NCBI RefSeq assembly: GCF_000724485.1
Contig: NZ_CP007739.1
Location: forward strand, 976,843 to 1,040,842
Direction: 5' to 3'
Length of the DNA stretch: 64,000 bases
From: Bacillus methanolicus MGA3
Lineage (GTDB): Bacteria > Bacillota > Bacilli > Bacillales > Cytobacillaceae
Shown here: in pieces, positions 36,559 to 46,087 of the stretch
Layout of the letters: every line of letters begins with the position of its first letter
How positions within the stretch are numbered: the stretch's first letter is position 1
Made by a program: the position numbers and the translations under genes
Notes under the pieces: generated by a model
The model's database searches: none
Seen by the model: the letters and a program-made list of their open reading frames with translations, nothing else
What the model was told of the DNA's origin: nothing

Positions 36559-37707
36559 TTATTTGCTGATTAAATAGTTTTCAATCCTATTAAGTCCTTC
36601 TTCCAAAATCTCCATTGAATAAGCAAAGGAAAGTCGGAAGTACCCTTCTCCTAAATGAGAAAACGCGCTTCCTGGGACGACAGCTACTTTTGCTTCATGT
36701 GCAAGCGATAATGCAAAATCAAAAGATTTCATACCGGAAACAGGAATTTTCACAAAGAAATAAAAAGCGCCTTCCGGTTTTACAACATCAAATCCCATTT
36801 TTGTAAGTCGGTTGTAAACGTAATCGCGCCTTTTTTTATACTCGGCTCTCATTGGCAGCGCATCATCAAAACCCACAGTCAGTGCCTCTAATGCAGCTTT
36901 TTGTGATATAGAAGTAGCGCAAGTAATATTATATTGGTGAACTTTTAAAATATGTTTTGCAATATTATTTGTTGCAAACAGCATCCCAATTCTCCAACCT
37001 GTCATGGAGTGCGATTTTGACAACCCGTTAATTACAATCGTTTTTTCTTTTAAGAATTTTGCAATCGAGGTATGCGGCCTTTCATAAACAAGTTCACTGT
37101 AAATTTCATCAGCAAGGACAAAAATATCCTTATCACGCAATAACTCTGAAATTTCGTATAATTCTTTTTCCGATAGGCTGATTCCAGTAGGATTGGATGG
37201 ATAAGGCAATACGATGCATCGTGTTTTATTTGTTATGTATGAATTTATAATATCTGCCGTCATTTTGAAATTATTTGTCGTCGTATCGGCGTAAACAGGA
37301 TTTGCTCCGCAAAGGCGAATAATTGGCTCGTAACCTGGATAAACAGGTCCCGGCAAAATAACTTCTGTGTCCCAGTCTAATATGGTTCTGAAAGTAATGT
37401 CAATGGCCTCACTTGCTCCTGCAGTGATGATCACCTCGGAATCGGGATCATAATCAACATCGTATTTTTTCAAATAATATTCTGCAGCTGCTTTTCTTAG
37501 ATCAATCATGCCCGCGTTATGAGTATACGTTGTAAAGTCATCATGAATCGCTTTTATTCCGGCAGCTTTCACGTGCTCTGGGGTCGGAAAATCAGGTTGA
37601 CCGATTGTTAAAGAAATGATTCCTTCTGTTTCGGCAACCATATTAAAAAATTTTCGAATCCCTGAAATCTCGATGTTTGATGCTCTTGCATTTATTAAAT
37701 GTTCCAC
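36559..37707 (-). CDS. patA: N-acetyl-LL-diaminopimelate aminotransferase
   Basis: A 382-residue PLP aminotransferase of the lysine/diaminopimelate acetylase pathway, acting between DapH and DapL (both in this window). The PLP lysine is Lys231 in NGLSKSHSMTGWRIG; YPSNPTG and the C-terminal arginine in YFRLSFA are present. The start is taken as GTG at 37707, nine bases after GGAAAGG, giving the homologue-like V-E-H-L beginning; the ATG at 37716 touches the binding site and is less likely. The gene is flanked on both sides by nearly identical direct copies of the dispersed repeat. Confidence 0.92.
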   Translation of the reverse strand: MEHLINARASNIEISGIRKFFNMVAETEGIISLTIGQPDFPTPEHVKAAGIKAIHDDFTTYTHNAGMIDLRKAAAEYYLKKYDVDYDPDSEVIITAGASEAIDITFRTILDWDTEVILPGPVYPGYEPIIRLCGANPVYADTTTNNFKMTADIINSYITNKTRCIVLPYPSNPTGISLSEKELYEISELLRDKDIFVLADEIYSELVYERPHTSIAKFLKEKTIVINGLSKSHSMTGWRIGMLFATNNIAKHILKVHQYNITCATSISQKAALEALTVGFDDALPMRAEYKKRRDYVYNRLTKMGFDVVKPEGAFYFFVKIPVSGMKSFDFALSLAHEAKVAVVPGSAFSHLGEGYFRLSFAYSMEILEEGLNRIENYLISK

Positions 37708-37790
37708 CTTGTTCATCCTTTCCAGGCTTTTCTTCGTATCTTATATGATCAATCTTAATAACAAAAGGACTTAACTGTAAACAAAAAACA

Positions 37791-37908
37791 AGGCTGTCTC
37801 ATAAGGGTCTGACCCCATGTGTATTTATCAATATATAGCACATTTATCCAATATTATGTCCTATATATTGTGTTATGGGGTCTGACCCTTAGGCTTTTGA
37901 GACAGCCT
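37791..37908 (+). repeat. dispersed GGGTCTGACCC palindromic repeat, copy 3
   Basis: 118 bp, outer ends AGGCTGTCTC and GAGACAGCCT. It is about 92% identical to copy 2 by eye and in the same direction. It lies 24 bp from the stop of the minus-strand gene at 37932. Confidence 0.92.
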
Positions 37909-37931
37909 CGAATATATAATAAAGTTATTAA

Positions 37932-38135
37932 TCAATATCCATAGTCCCAATCAATCTCATCTTCATGCCAAAAAACAGGGGAAACAGTTCCAAAGTCGAC
38001 AATTTTGTTTTCAATCTTGCAATTACAGTGCTCACAGCCGCATTGGCTTTTGATTTCTTCATAAACAGAGTGTTCAATATCTTCTATAAAGGTCACTGAT
38101 TGGTCAGCTTGAAAAAGAATTGCCGTACCTTTCAT
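37932..38135 (-). CDS. small Cys-rich hypothetical protein
   Basis: A 67-residue acidic soluble protein with a compact cysteine cluster CGCEHCNC in the middle, suggestive of metal binding, and an aromatic/acidic tail WHEDEIDWDYGY. AAGGGTG lies about nine bases before the ATG. I do not recognise a family. It is monocistronic between the repeat and the RDD gene (divergent). Confidence 0.6.
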   Translation of the reverse strand: MKGTAILFQADQSVTFIEDIEHSVYEEIKSQCGCEHCNCKIENKIVDFGTVSPVFWHEDEIDWDYGY

Positions 38136-38379
38136 AATTAAATCGCACCCTTCATTTTAAAAAGTTGTAAATACTGCACTTGTTTTTTGTACGTCTGTAT
38201 TTTAGTCCTCTTTTGTTCAAAGAACCAGATATACATGTTAATGTTCACAAAATTTTCGATTTGTAATCGTTTTCTAGGGGTTGCGTTAAAAAATTTTTTT
38301 GAAGAAAATTGGAATATTTCTGATAAATAAAATGTTATAATGTAACTGAAAAAGAAAACTGAAGATTGGGGGACAGTGA

Positions 38380-38898
38380 ATGGATTCAATTTTAGAACAA
38401 CAGCATTATGAGGAGAAAAAGGAATACGGAGGTTTTTGGATCCGTTTTGCTGCTTATTTGATTGACAGTATTATTGTAGTGATCCCTCTAGGTATTTTAT
38501 CAACTATTATTTTTGTGATCTTTTTTGGGGCATCCGGCGCATTTGATGCGGCAATGAATGATCCAAACTATTTGGAACAGGATTTGACTGATGCAGAAGC
38601 AGTTGCTATTTTTGGCGGCTATCTAGTTGCCATTTTTGTTAACTTTGCTGTAGCTGTCTTATACTTTGCAGGTCTGCATGCGTCGAAATGGCAGGCGACG
38701 ATTGGAAAAAAATTGCTCGGTCTAAAAGTAACTGATATGGATGGAAACAGGATTTCTTTCTGGCGAGCTTTCGGACGCTATTTAGCAATGACGTTTTTAT
38801 CATCAATTTTCATGATTGGTTACATAATTGCCGCTTTTACAGAGAAAAAGCAAGCTCTACATGATTTAATTGCCCGAACAATTGTTGTAAAACAATAA
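38380..38898 (+). CDS. RDD-family membrane protein
   Basis: A 172-residue protein with three hydrophobic segments. The RDD signature begins at YGGFWIRFAAYLIDSIIV, with the conserved Arg and Asp, and GKKLLGLKVTDMDG follows. Some RDD proteins act as ion antiporters; the role here is unknown. GGGGGAC lies before the ATG. A strong terminator follows. Confidence 0.88.
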   Translation: MDSILEQQHYEEKKEYGGFWIRFAAYLIDSIIVVIPLGILSTIIFVIFFGASGAFDAAMNDPNYLEQDLTDAEAVAIFGGYLVAIFVNFAVAVLYFAGLHASKWQATIGKKLLGLKVTDMDGNRISFWRAFGRYLAMTFLSSIFMIGYIIAAFTEKKQALHDLIARTIVVKQ

Positions 38899-38933
38899 TC
38901 AATGTACTTATATCTAACCTTTGTTTTTAGCTT

Positions 38934-38976
38934 AAAAATACTGCACCGTTCATGGTTTGTGGTGCAGTATTTTTGT
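38934..38976 (+). terminator. terminator of the RDD gene
   Basis: AAAATACTGCACC and GGTGCAGTATTTT form a 13-bp stem, followed by further Ts. Confidence 0.9.
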
Positions 38977-39079
38977 TTTTTTACATTGTTTTCGATTTGT
39001 AATATTTTTGTAAAAATAAAGGATTTCGTTAACAGACAATGGAAATATTGATATATGTTTTTTAAAGGAGTTGACTCAG

Positions 39080-40426
39080 GTGGGATCGCTTGAAAAATAT
39101 TCTGACGAAGTAAAAAAACGTTTGAATCAGTGGGGCCTCTATTTTTCTTTGCCGGTTTTATCGTGGGCATTTTATGACTTTGCCAATACAATTTTTTCAT
39201 CGAATATAAATACAATCTTTTTTCCGTTTTATTTGAAGGAAGTAATCGGTAAAAATGAGATTCTAAATCAAATCGCAAGCACTTTTGTATCATATTCGAA
39301 CGCAGTTGCAAGCTTTTTTCTAGTTCTTTTTTCTCCTTTATTTGGGGTTATGATTGATCGAACCGGACGAAAGAAGAAATATATCGTAATTTTTACATTA
39401 ATAGCAGTGGCTTCTACATTATTAATGGGAGTATTCGGAGGCGGTAAGCTATCAGGGGAATGGTTCGGACTTCCGGTTTCATTTTCTCTTGTGATTTTGT
39501 TTTTTGTTATTGCAAAATTCTTTTATCATTCGAGCCTTGTTTTTTATGATTCGATGATTTCTGATTTAGCAAGGAAAGAGGATATTCCGCTTATTTCCGG
39601 ATTTGGGGTTGCTGTCGGGTATATTGGTACACTTGTTGGTTTGACTGTTTATCCATTCGTTGGGGATGATGGTTTTCATGAAGCATTTATTCCGACAGGG
39701 CTTTTATTCTTATTGTTTTCGCTGCCGCTGTTTTTCTTTGTAAAAGATAAGCCTTATCCTGAGCAAAAAAAGGAGTCTTTTTTGTCAGGATATAAGGAAA
39801 TCTATCATACATTTAAAGAAATGCGGTTATATAAGTCTGTTTTTCTTTTTATGATTGCCTATTTCTTTTTAAATGATGCCATTGCGACCGCCATCGCCAT
39901 TATGGCTGTGTATGCAAAAGCGATTGTAGGCTTTACGACTGGAAAGTTTATCTTACTGTACTTAGTCTCAACAGTTTCGAGTATTATTGGCTCATTTGTT
40001 TTCGGCTATATAACGAAAGCGAAAGGTGCAAACAAATCGATTATGTATGTAGGGAGCCTTTTGTTCGTAGCACTATTGATCGCAACAATTGCTTTAGATG
40101 AGGGAATGTTTTGGGTTTCGGGAAGCATGTTTGGGATTGCGCTCGGTTCCATGTGGGTTACAACGAGGACGTATATTGTTGAATTGACTCCGGAAGATAA
40201 GAGGGGACAATTTTTCGGGCTATTTGCTTTTTCTGGGAAAGTCTCGTCCATTATTGGACCTTTCTTGTACGGAACGATCACCCTTATTTTTGCTGATTTT
40301 GGCAACCTAGCTAGCAGGCTGGCCATCGGCTCGTTGATGATTTTGAGGATGATCGGTTTGTGGTTCCATAAAAAAATTCCAAAAGAAGAAAAACCTAGTA
40401 AATGGTTCGGCAAGATAAATGATTAA
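39080..40426 (+). CDS. MFS transporter of the Atg22/UMF1 type
   Basis: A 448-residue, 12-helix transporter. SWAFYDFANTIFSSNINTIFFPFY at the first helix is the hallmark of the vacuole-effluxer (Atg22-like) MFS group; MIDRTGRKKK after TM2 is the MFS loop. Fungal members export amino acids; bacterial substrates are unknown. The GTG at 39080 is preferred to a TTG at 39071, since AAAGGAG is then nine bases away. Single gene. Confidence 0.9.
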   Translation: MGSLEKYSDEVKKRLNQWGLYFSLPVLSWAFYDFANTIFSSNINTIFFPFYLKEVIGKNEILNQIASTFVSYSNAVASFFLVLFSPLFGVMIDRTGRKKKYIVIFTLIAVASTLLMGVFGGGKLSGEWFGLPVSFSLVILFFVIAKFFYHSSLVFYDSMISDLARKEDIPLISGFGVAVGYIGTLVGLTVYPFVGDDGFHEAFIPTGLLFLLFSLPLFFFVKDKPYPEQKKESFLSGYKEIYHTFKEMRLYKSVFLFMIAYFFLNDAIATAIAIMAVYAKAIVGFTTGKFILLYLVSTVSSIIGSFVFGYITKAKGANKSIMYVGSLLFVALLIATIALDEGMFWVSGSMFGIALGSMWVTTRTYIVELTPEDKRGQFFGLFAFSGKVSSIIGPFLYGTITLIFADFGNLASRLAIGSLMILRMIGLWFHKKIPKEEKPSKWFGKIND

Positions 40427-40498
40427 GAATGAATTTCCATTTATGTGATATTATTTGTATAAATCTATTTTATTTTGGAATGAAAGGTAGAATTACGA

Positions 40499-41404
40499 AT
40501 GGAGTACAAAAAAGGGATTTTATTGGAAAGCGGAACGAATGAACTGGAAATTGTTGAATTTGGAATCGGAAGGAATAAATTTGGCATAAATGTTATTAAA
40601 GTAAAGGAGATCATAAAACCGGCGCCAGTTAATCCAGTGCCCCATGCACATAAACATGTTGAAGGTATTATCGAGTTAAGAGGAGAGATTTTGCCTGTTG
40701 TGGACGTAGCACAAACCCTCGGTTTCCCGCCTTCAGAACATCCGGAACAAGATAAGTTTATCGTTGCTGAATTTAACAAACAAAAAATTGTTTTCCATGT
40801 ACATAACGTAACGCAAATTCACAGAATATCCTGGGATCAAATTGAAAAGCCGTCCGAAATGTACCAAGGGGCTAATAGCCAGATTATTGGAGTCATCAAG
40901 CTGAATGGTGAAATGATTCTTTTGCTTGATTTTGAAAAAATCGTTTTAGATATCAATCCGGAATTAGGTATCAATGTCCAGCAAGTTAAGAAGTTAGGGA
41001 AAAGGGAACGCTCTAATAAGCGGCTTCTTGTAGCAGAAGATTCTCCTATGTTAAGGAAATTACTACAAGATACATTAACAGAAGCCGGTTTTGAAATGAT
41101 TGAGTTTTTTGAGAACGGCCGGGATGCCTTGCAATATTTAGATAAACTTGTTCAGTCCGGGAAGGATATTACCAAGGAAATTCAATTGATTATCACGGAT
41201 ATTGAAATGCCCCAAATGGACGGGCATCACCTGACAAAACGGATTAAAACGCATCCTGAGCTATCAAAGGTGCCGGTAATCATTTTCTCATCTTTAATTA
41301 CAGAAGATCTTCGATATAAGGGACAAATGGTTGGAGCAGATGCACAAGTTAGTAAACCAGATATAGCGGAACTGGTATTATTGATCGATCAATACGTATT
41401 GTGA
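40499..41404 (+). CDS. cheV: chemotaxis coupling protein CheV
   Basis: A 301-residue fusion. Residues ~15-150 are a CheW domain (VKEIIKPAPVNPVPHA, GIIELRGEILPVVDV) that links receptors to CheA. Residues ~172-300 are a receiver domain with VAEDSPMLRKLL, the phospho-acceptor Asp234 in IITDIEMPQMDG and Lys near VSKPD. Phosphorylation of CheV tunes adaptation in B. subtilis. A terminator follows. It should work with the chemoreceptor at 4724. Confidence 0.97.
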   Translation: MEYKKGILLESGTNELEIVEFGIGRNKFGINVIKVKEIIKPAPVNPVPHAHKHVEGIIELRGEILPVVDVAQTLGFPPSEHPEQDKFIVAEFNKQKIVFHVHNVTQIHRISWDQIEKPSEMYQGANSQIIGVIKLNGEMILLLDFEKIVLDINPELGINVQQVKKLGKRERSNKRLLVAEDSPMLRKLLQDTLTEAGFEMIEFFENGRDALQYLDKLVQSGKDITKEIQLIITDIEMPQMDGHHLTKRIKTHPELSKVPVIIFSSLITEDLRYKGQMVGADAQVSKPDIAELVLLIDQYVL

Positions 41405-41430
41405 AAAAGCCGATTGTCGGCTTTTTTCTA
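41404..41430. terminator. terminator between cheV and ykyB
   Basis: AAAAAGCCGA and TCGGCTTTTTT form the stem around a TTG loop. It serves the plus strand and probably ykyB as well. Confidence 0.82.
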
Positions 41431-41435
41431 TTTGT

Positions 41436-41900
41436 TCAATAACTTTCTCCAAGTTTTTTAAAGACCGGTTTTTGATAGCTGCGGGTTTTATTATTCGGTT
41501 CTGTATTGATTTCTTTTAAGCCCGTATAAGACTGCAATAGCTTTTTTGCCTGATTTAAAGATAGGCGGGATTTTGGGTTGCGGACGTTTTGGTTTAAATG
41601 TCCCAAGTGTGGTAGTAATTTCATGTCATTTTTGGACGGTGGAATATGAAAGGAATAATTACCGCAAACAACAAGGACTGCTGACTGCTGTTGACACAGT
41701 TTTGGGTTTTGTGAAAAATGGAGTCCGACTTTTTTTGCTTTACCTTCTGATATCATCTTTTTTAAAGCCTCATGTTTGAGTTTATATAAATATTTTGGGT
41801 TTGGGGCAGTTTTTGCATGACGGTTTACGGTAAAAATGGCTTGTGCGAGGTTTTCAACTGTTGAATGTAATGGAGGATGACTTCTGTTTTTCCTGTTCAA
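41436..41900 (-). CDS. ykyB: YkyB-like protein
   Basis: A 154-residue basic protein. VENLAQAIFTVNRHAKTAPNP and the LYKLKHEALKKMI block match the YkyB family, whose function is unknown. The TTG at 41900 is the start: AAAGGAG is eight bases upstream and the length equals that recalled for B. subtilis YkyB. Upstream ATGs have no binding site. Its position next to cheV is conserved. Confidence 0.88.
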   Translation of the reverse strand: MNRKNRSHPPLHSTVENLAQAIFTVNRHAKTAPNPKYLYKLKHEALKKMISEGKAKKVGLHFSQNPKLCQQQSAVLVVCGNYSFHIPPSKNDMKLLPHLGHLNQNVRNPKSRLSLNQAKKLLQSYTGLKEINTEPNNKTRSYQKPVFKKLGESY

Positions 41901-41951
41901 ATGATAAGCTCCTTTCATAATTTGTGAGGGAATAACCATATTATATACCAT

Positions 41952-42289
41952 TTTCTGTACTTTTGGAAAGAATACGGTTTCATTATTATTGTTTTAGAAC
42001 CGCACTTTATACCCTTTACAGGTTTACATTTAATTTTTGTTGAAAAAAATCCACTATTTAGTATCTATTTATTTTATAAAGACTTTTAATTGTTGGGGAT
42101 AGTAATCAGGATGAAGAGACGAGATTCAAATAATAAATGGTTATTATAAATCGTGTTTCATTCATAGATAAATTGTAAAGATCATGTTATTTTGCTAAAA
42201 AAAGATAATTTTTTATAAAAAGTTCTAAATTTCGACTATAATACTAGTAAAATAGGAGTAAAAGACTAGGTTTAGTCGAGGATGATTAG
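41952..42289 (+). other. AT-rich promoter region of the GGDEF-EAL gene
   Basis: No gene is seen in this 338-bp gap. A TATAAT-like element occurs at about 42237, and GAGGATG just before 42290 serves as ribosome binding site. No operator was recognised with confidence. Confidence 0.35.
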
Positions 42290-44017
42290 ATGAAAAAGCA
42301 ATTACAAAATATAATGACTACTGAGATGGAAAAAGAGATAACAACTAGCGAGCAGAGATACCGGTCAATTGTTGATCATAATCTAGATGGGATATTTTTA
42401 ATAGACTTAAGCGGAAAAATAATGGAAGTGAATCCTGCAGGATACAAATTAATTGGTCATACAAAAAATCAGCTGGAAAATCGATCGATTTTTGATTTTG
42501 TTGCTGAGAAAGATTTTAATGTATTTAAAGCACTATTAGAAAAAACACAGGAAGGATATGCATTAGAGTCATTGGATTGCAGGTTTATACATAAAAAAGG
42601 CCATTACCTAACAGGCCATATTAAAACTGTTCCGATGGTCATTCACTCAGAAATTATGGGCATTTATGTCATTATCAGGGATATATCGGAACAAGCAAAA
42701 AACGCGGAGACCATTAAATATATGGCTTTTCATGACCAGCTAACAGGATTGTTAAACAGGCGTGCATTACTAGATGACCTTGATACAGCTATAAAAAAGT
42801 ACAGGAACGGCAGCAAAGAGTTTGCGCTCTTTTCTATTGATTTAGATCGTTTTAAATACTTGAATGATACTTTAGGCCACCTTTATGGTGATGAAATCTT
42901 AAAAAAGGTTGCGGAACGCCTGTCTGGACTCCAAAAAAACAATTGCAGAGTATATCGTCAAGGAGGAGACGAGTTTATCATTTTGCTTCTTGATACAACA
43001 AGGCAAGAGACAGACCGTTTCGCTCAAAAATTGCTAATGAAGTTTAAGGACTCTTTTTATTTGAATTCACAGGAGTATTATATTTCTCCAAGTATTGGAA
43101 TCAGTATATTTCCTAATGACGGCAATGATGCGGAGACATTAATAAAGAACGCGGATGAAGCATTATATCGGGTGAAAGAAAAGGGAAAAGCACATTATCA
43201 GTTTTACCGGTCTGATATGAATTCTAAGATAACAAATGTACTTCAGCTCGAAACCCATTTGCGAAAAGCAATTGAACGAAATGAACTGCAACTTTTATAT
43301 CAGCCACAGGTGGACTTAATTACTGGTGAAATTAGCAGTTTTGAAGCATTGATACGATGGAACAGCTCTGAACTCGGCTTCATTTCGCCTGGAGATTTTA
43401 TCCCTCTTGCGGAAGATACAGGTTTGATTATTCCGATCGGGAATTGGGTAGTTGAGACAGCTTGCCGGCAAATAAAAAGATGGTCAGAATTATGTGATAA
43501 ACCGATTCGAATTGCTGTTAATATTTCAACGAAGCAATTTCAGCAGCCCAATCTAGTTGGAGTGATTAAGAGGTCGATTGATCAATTCGAGATTCCACCT
43601 TCATCAATTGAGATCGAAATAACAGAAGGGGCAATGCATGATAAGGAAGAAACGATTGCGATACTAAACCGATTAAAAGAATTAGGAATAACGATTTCTG
43701 TCGATGATTTTGGAACCGGATATTCATCGTTAAATTATTTAAAGCAATTACCGATTGATGTTCTGAAAATTGACCAGTCATTTGTGCGTGACGTACTCGT
43801 TAATGAAAAAGATGCTGCAATTATTACAACAATAATTCATCTAGGCAAAAGTCTTGGGATGGAGGTAATTGCTGAAGGTGTGGAGGAAAAAAAACAAGCT
43901 GATTTTTTACTAAAGGCAAATTGCGAGAAAGCACAGGGATTTTATTTCTCTAAGCCGCTGTCAGCTGAAGAAGTTGAAAAACGTTTTTTAACAAAAGGAA
44001 AAAGCAGCGGATCTTGA
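42290..44017 (+). CDS. PAS-GGDEF-EAL cyclic-di-GMP turnover protein
   Basis: A 575-residue soluble sensor enzyme. A PAS domain (about 22-135) is followed by a diguanylate cyclase domain with an intact GGDEF (225-229) and a phosphodiesterase domain with intact EAL (352-354), NISTKQF, EITE, DDFGTGYSSL, KIDQSFV and EGVE motifs. Both activities may be present; which dominates cannot be told. No RxxD inhibitory site was identified with certainty. It has no counterpart at this place in B. subtilis as I recall it. A terminator follows. Confidence 0.95.
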   Translation: MKKQLQNIMTTEMEKEITTSEQRYRSIVDHNLDGIFLIDLSGKIMEVNPAGYKLIGHTKNQLENRSIFDFVAEKDFNVFKALLEKTQEGYALESLDCRFIHKKGHYLTGHIKTVPMVIHSEIMGIYVIIRDISEQAKNAETIKYMAFHDQLTGLLNRRALLDDLDTAIKKYRNGSKEFALFSIDLDRFKYLNDTLGHLYGDEILKKVAERLSGLQKNNCRVYRQGGDEFIILLLDTTRQETDRFAQKLLMKFKDSFYLNSQEYYISPSIGISIFPNDGNDAETLIKNADEALYRVKEKGKAHYQFYRSDMNSKITNVLQLETHLRKAIERNELQLLYQPQVDLITGEISSFEALIRWNSSELGFISPGDFIPLAEDTGLIIPIGNWVVETACRQIKRWSELCDKPIRIAVNISTKQFQQPNLVGVIKRSIDQFEIPPSSIEIEITEGAMHDKEETIAILNRLKELGITISVDDFGTGYSSLNYLKQLPIDVLKIDQSFVRDVLVNEKDAAIITTIIHLGKSLGMEVIAEGVEEKKQADFLLKANCEKAQGFYFSKPLSAEEVEKRFLTKGKSSGS

Positions 44018-44040
44018 TAATCAAGTTGCTTTTTCCTTTT
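43998..44040. terminator. bidirectional terminator after the GGDEF-EAL gene
   Basis: AAAAAGCA and TTGCTTTTT flank an inner CTTGAT/ATCAAG stem, with Ts beyond. Confidence 0.75.
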
Positions 44041-44913
44041 TTACAGATCTGTTGAAAGAGTGAAGACAGTCAGTTCGGGCAGGGATAAGAATCGGTAAGG
44101 CATTCTTGTCGTACCAAGGCCTCTATTGACATAGAGTGTTAACTGCTTTGAATTCCCTATTTTGTAAAATCCTTCAATATATTTTTCTGCGAACGGAGGT
44201 GTGATCAGTGCTCCAAAAAATGGGATTTGCACTTGACCACCGTGGCTGTGGCCGCTTAATTGAAGGTGGATATTGAAAGAAGAGGCCGCGTCTGCCAAGT
44301 CTGGTGCATGTGAAAGAAGGATCGTAAAAGCATTCTTTGGGATCCTGCTAACTGCTTTGCTTATGTCAGGCTTTCCGAGCATAGCATCATCAATCCCGGC
44401 AATATATATTTTGCTGCCATCAAGCAAACGAATTTCATGTGATTGGTTTTGAAGGATTGTAAAATCTGATTGTTCCATGATCTTCATATAGATGTCTGAA
44501 CCATACCCGCCATGATCATGGTTTCCATAAATAGAAAATTTCCCAAAAGGGGCTGTAAGGCGGCTTAATAATGGGGCAATTTTATCAGTCTCGGAAAATT
44601 TATTTGGGTTATCCATTAAATCGCCTGTGAAAAAAATAATATCCGGCTTTAGGGAATTTATTTTCGAAATTAATTTCTCAAACTGGGTTAAATTATACTG
44701 GAAACCTAAATGGGTGTCACTGAACTGAACAATTTTAAATCCGTCGAATCCTCTAGGGATAGAACGATGACGAAACGTATAATTGTATATTTTAAGCATT
44801 TTTGGTTCCACTTCCCGGGCATAAACATATCCGCCCGCACCCGAAGCTATTGCAACAAAAAATGACGAAAACATTTTTTTAAGAAATACTCTTCTAGTTA
44901 CTTTCTTGGACAT
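44041..44913 (-). CDS. ykuE: metallophosphoesterase, YkuE-like, with Tat signal
   Basis: A 290-residue calcineurin-type phosphoesterase. Metal-binding motifs are visible in order: FSDTHLGF (D-x-H), TGDLMDN (GDxxD), YGNHDHGG (GNHD), LLSHAPD and LSGHSHGGQ (GHxH). The N-terminus TRRVFLKK followed by a hydrophobic segment is a twin-arginine export signal, matching B. subtilis YkuE, a known Tat substrate held at the cell wall. It probably hydrolyses an envelope phosphodiester. Start 44913; weak binding site GGAGA. Confidence 0.93.
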   Translation of the reverse strand: MSKKVTRRVFLKKMFSSFFVAIASGAGGYVYAREVEPKMLKIYNYTFRHRSIPRGFDGFKIVQFSDTHLGFQYNLTQFEKLISKINSLKPDIIFFTGDLMDNPNKFSETDKIAPLLSRLTAPFGKFSIYGNHDHGGYGSDIYMKIMEQSDFTILQNQSHEIRLLDGSKIYIAGIDDAMLGKPDISKAVSRIPKNAFTILLSHAPDLADAASSFNIHLQLSGHSHGGQVQIPFFGALITPPFAEKYIEGFYKIGNSKQLTLYVNRGLGTTRMPYRFLSLPELTVFTLSTDL

Positions 44914-45012
44914 AAAATCTCCAACCTATCCATAAGTATACCTTTTATATACTAACAAACTCCAACTCGAAAAAGAAGTATATTCTAACATATATCCCAA
45001 TACTCTTTTTAT

Positions 45013-45130
45013 GCGGCTTAAAAAATCAAAGGGTCAGACCCCTCCAATTCAAGATACAGACAACATTATTAAAAACCTTTCTAATATTGTCATTGTTTGG
45101 AGGGAGCCAGACCCCATGTTAGTCAGCCCC
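45013..45130 (-). repeat. dispersed GGGTCTGACCC palindromic repeat, copy 4
   Basis: A diverged copy in the opposite direction: GGGTCAGACCC at 45031-45041, GAGCCAGACCCC near 45105, and outer ends GCGGCTTAAAAAATC and TTAGTCAGCCCC. It ends 6 bp before the stop of the minus-strand C39 gene. Confidence 0.75.
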
Positions 45131-45135
45131 ATTTC

Positions 45136-45900
45136 TTATTCATAACTTACTGCTCTTTGTTTGAGAGCTTTCCATGAACCAATGAAACGATTTTTGTTTA
45201 CCTTTAGTTGTTTTTTTCCGGATAGAGGATCGTTCAAATAGACAGATTGGCTATCATATCCAACAAGAACAACAACATGTAAATCTAAGGGAGTTTTAAT
45301 GATTTGTCTTCCGTGGTGCCACGACTCCCACATGTCCGGAAGATTATAGTCTCCGGTTGTCCAAACGACAACAGGATATCCTTTCGACACATGTAAAAGG
45401 ATTTCCTCAAATGGCCGATTGGTTAAATTTTTGGCCCTTCCAGGCAGGTAAGTGTTGATTAAATCTACCATTGGCCTATCAAACACCGCATATCCTGCAT
45501 TTTTGCCAGTCATGTCACCAACAAAGCCAACTTCCGGGTTCCCCCATTGTAAAATATCCCCCGTTTGTGACCGTACAAGAGGATCGGGATCCTTCTTTAT
45601 TTTTCTGTACAGTTCCATTTTGTTTATCTTGACTCCTGCATATTGCAGCATCATCGTAAGACTGGTTACTTCACACCCATATTTTAATTCCGGATTTTGC
45701 TTTATTAAAGGTACATTCAGCAATCGTTTTTGTAAAATATTTGCCTGTTTTAGCTCTCTATTTTTTAAGTTTTGTACGTGAACTTTCTGCTCTATAACAA
45801 AATAATTCGTAGGAAAAGGCATGCTTTGTTTTTCTGCATTTTCAAAATTGCTGAAGCCGAGCAACGGGATAAGGACTCCAATGATATAAATTTTTTTCAT
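45136..45900 (-). CDS. secreted C39-like cysteine peptidase
   Basis: A 254-residue protein with an N-terminal signal peptide (Lys-Lys then a hydrophobic stretch, about 1-20). The peptidase C39-like (PF13529-type) domain has its catalytic Cys in KYGCEVTSLTMML, His in LDLHVVVLVGYD and Asn/Asp in VYLNDPLSGKK. Such proteins resemble YvpB of B. subtilis. Unlike bacteriocin-processing C39 domains it is not fused to an ABC transporter. The substrate is unknown. No RBS stronger than AAGGTGG was seen. Confidence 0.87.
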   Translation of the reverse strand: MKKIYIIGVLIPLLGFSNFENAEKQSMPFPTNYFVIEQKVHVQNLKNRELKQANILQKRLLNVPLIKQNPELKYGCEVTSLTMMLQYAGVKINKMELYRKIKKDPDPLVRSQTGDILQWGNPEVGFVGDMTGKNAGYAVFDRPMVDLINTYLPGRAKNLTNRPFEEILLHVSKGYPVVVWTTGDYNLPDMWESWHHGRQIIKTPLDLHVVVLVGYDSQSVYLNDPLSGKKQLKVNKNRFIGSWKALKQRAVSYE

Positions 45901-46087
45901 TTCAATCCACCTTGACCCGACTTATCAGTAGTTTTTACTTAAAAATTTGCATTATGAAGTACTATTTCAGGTAAGATGTCCTTGAATTTCTAGTCTTTAA
46001 TGAAATGATTTGCAATTCTAATGAAAAGGATTTCTTATGATTTTATGATAAAATAATGTCATTGAAAGAGGTATGGAGGGCTGCAAA

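Noticed and set aside
38138-38389. Minus-strand ORF between the Cys-rich gene and the RDD gene
   Set aside because: It lies in promoter-like AT-rich DNA, has no binding site and shows no protein-like features.
41952-42289. Possible riboswitch before the GGDEF-EAL gene
   Set aside because: No c-di-GMP riboswitch landmarks (such as the GNRA tetraloop and receptor) could be recognised, only AT-rich sequence.
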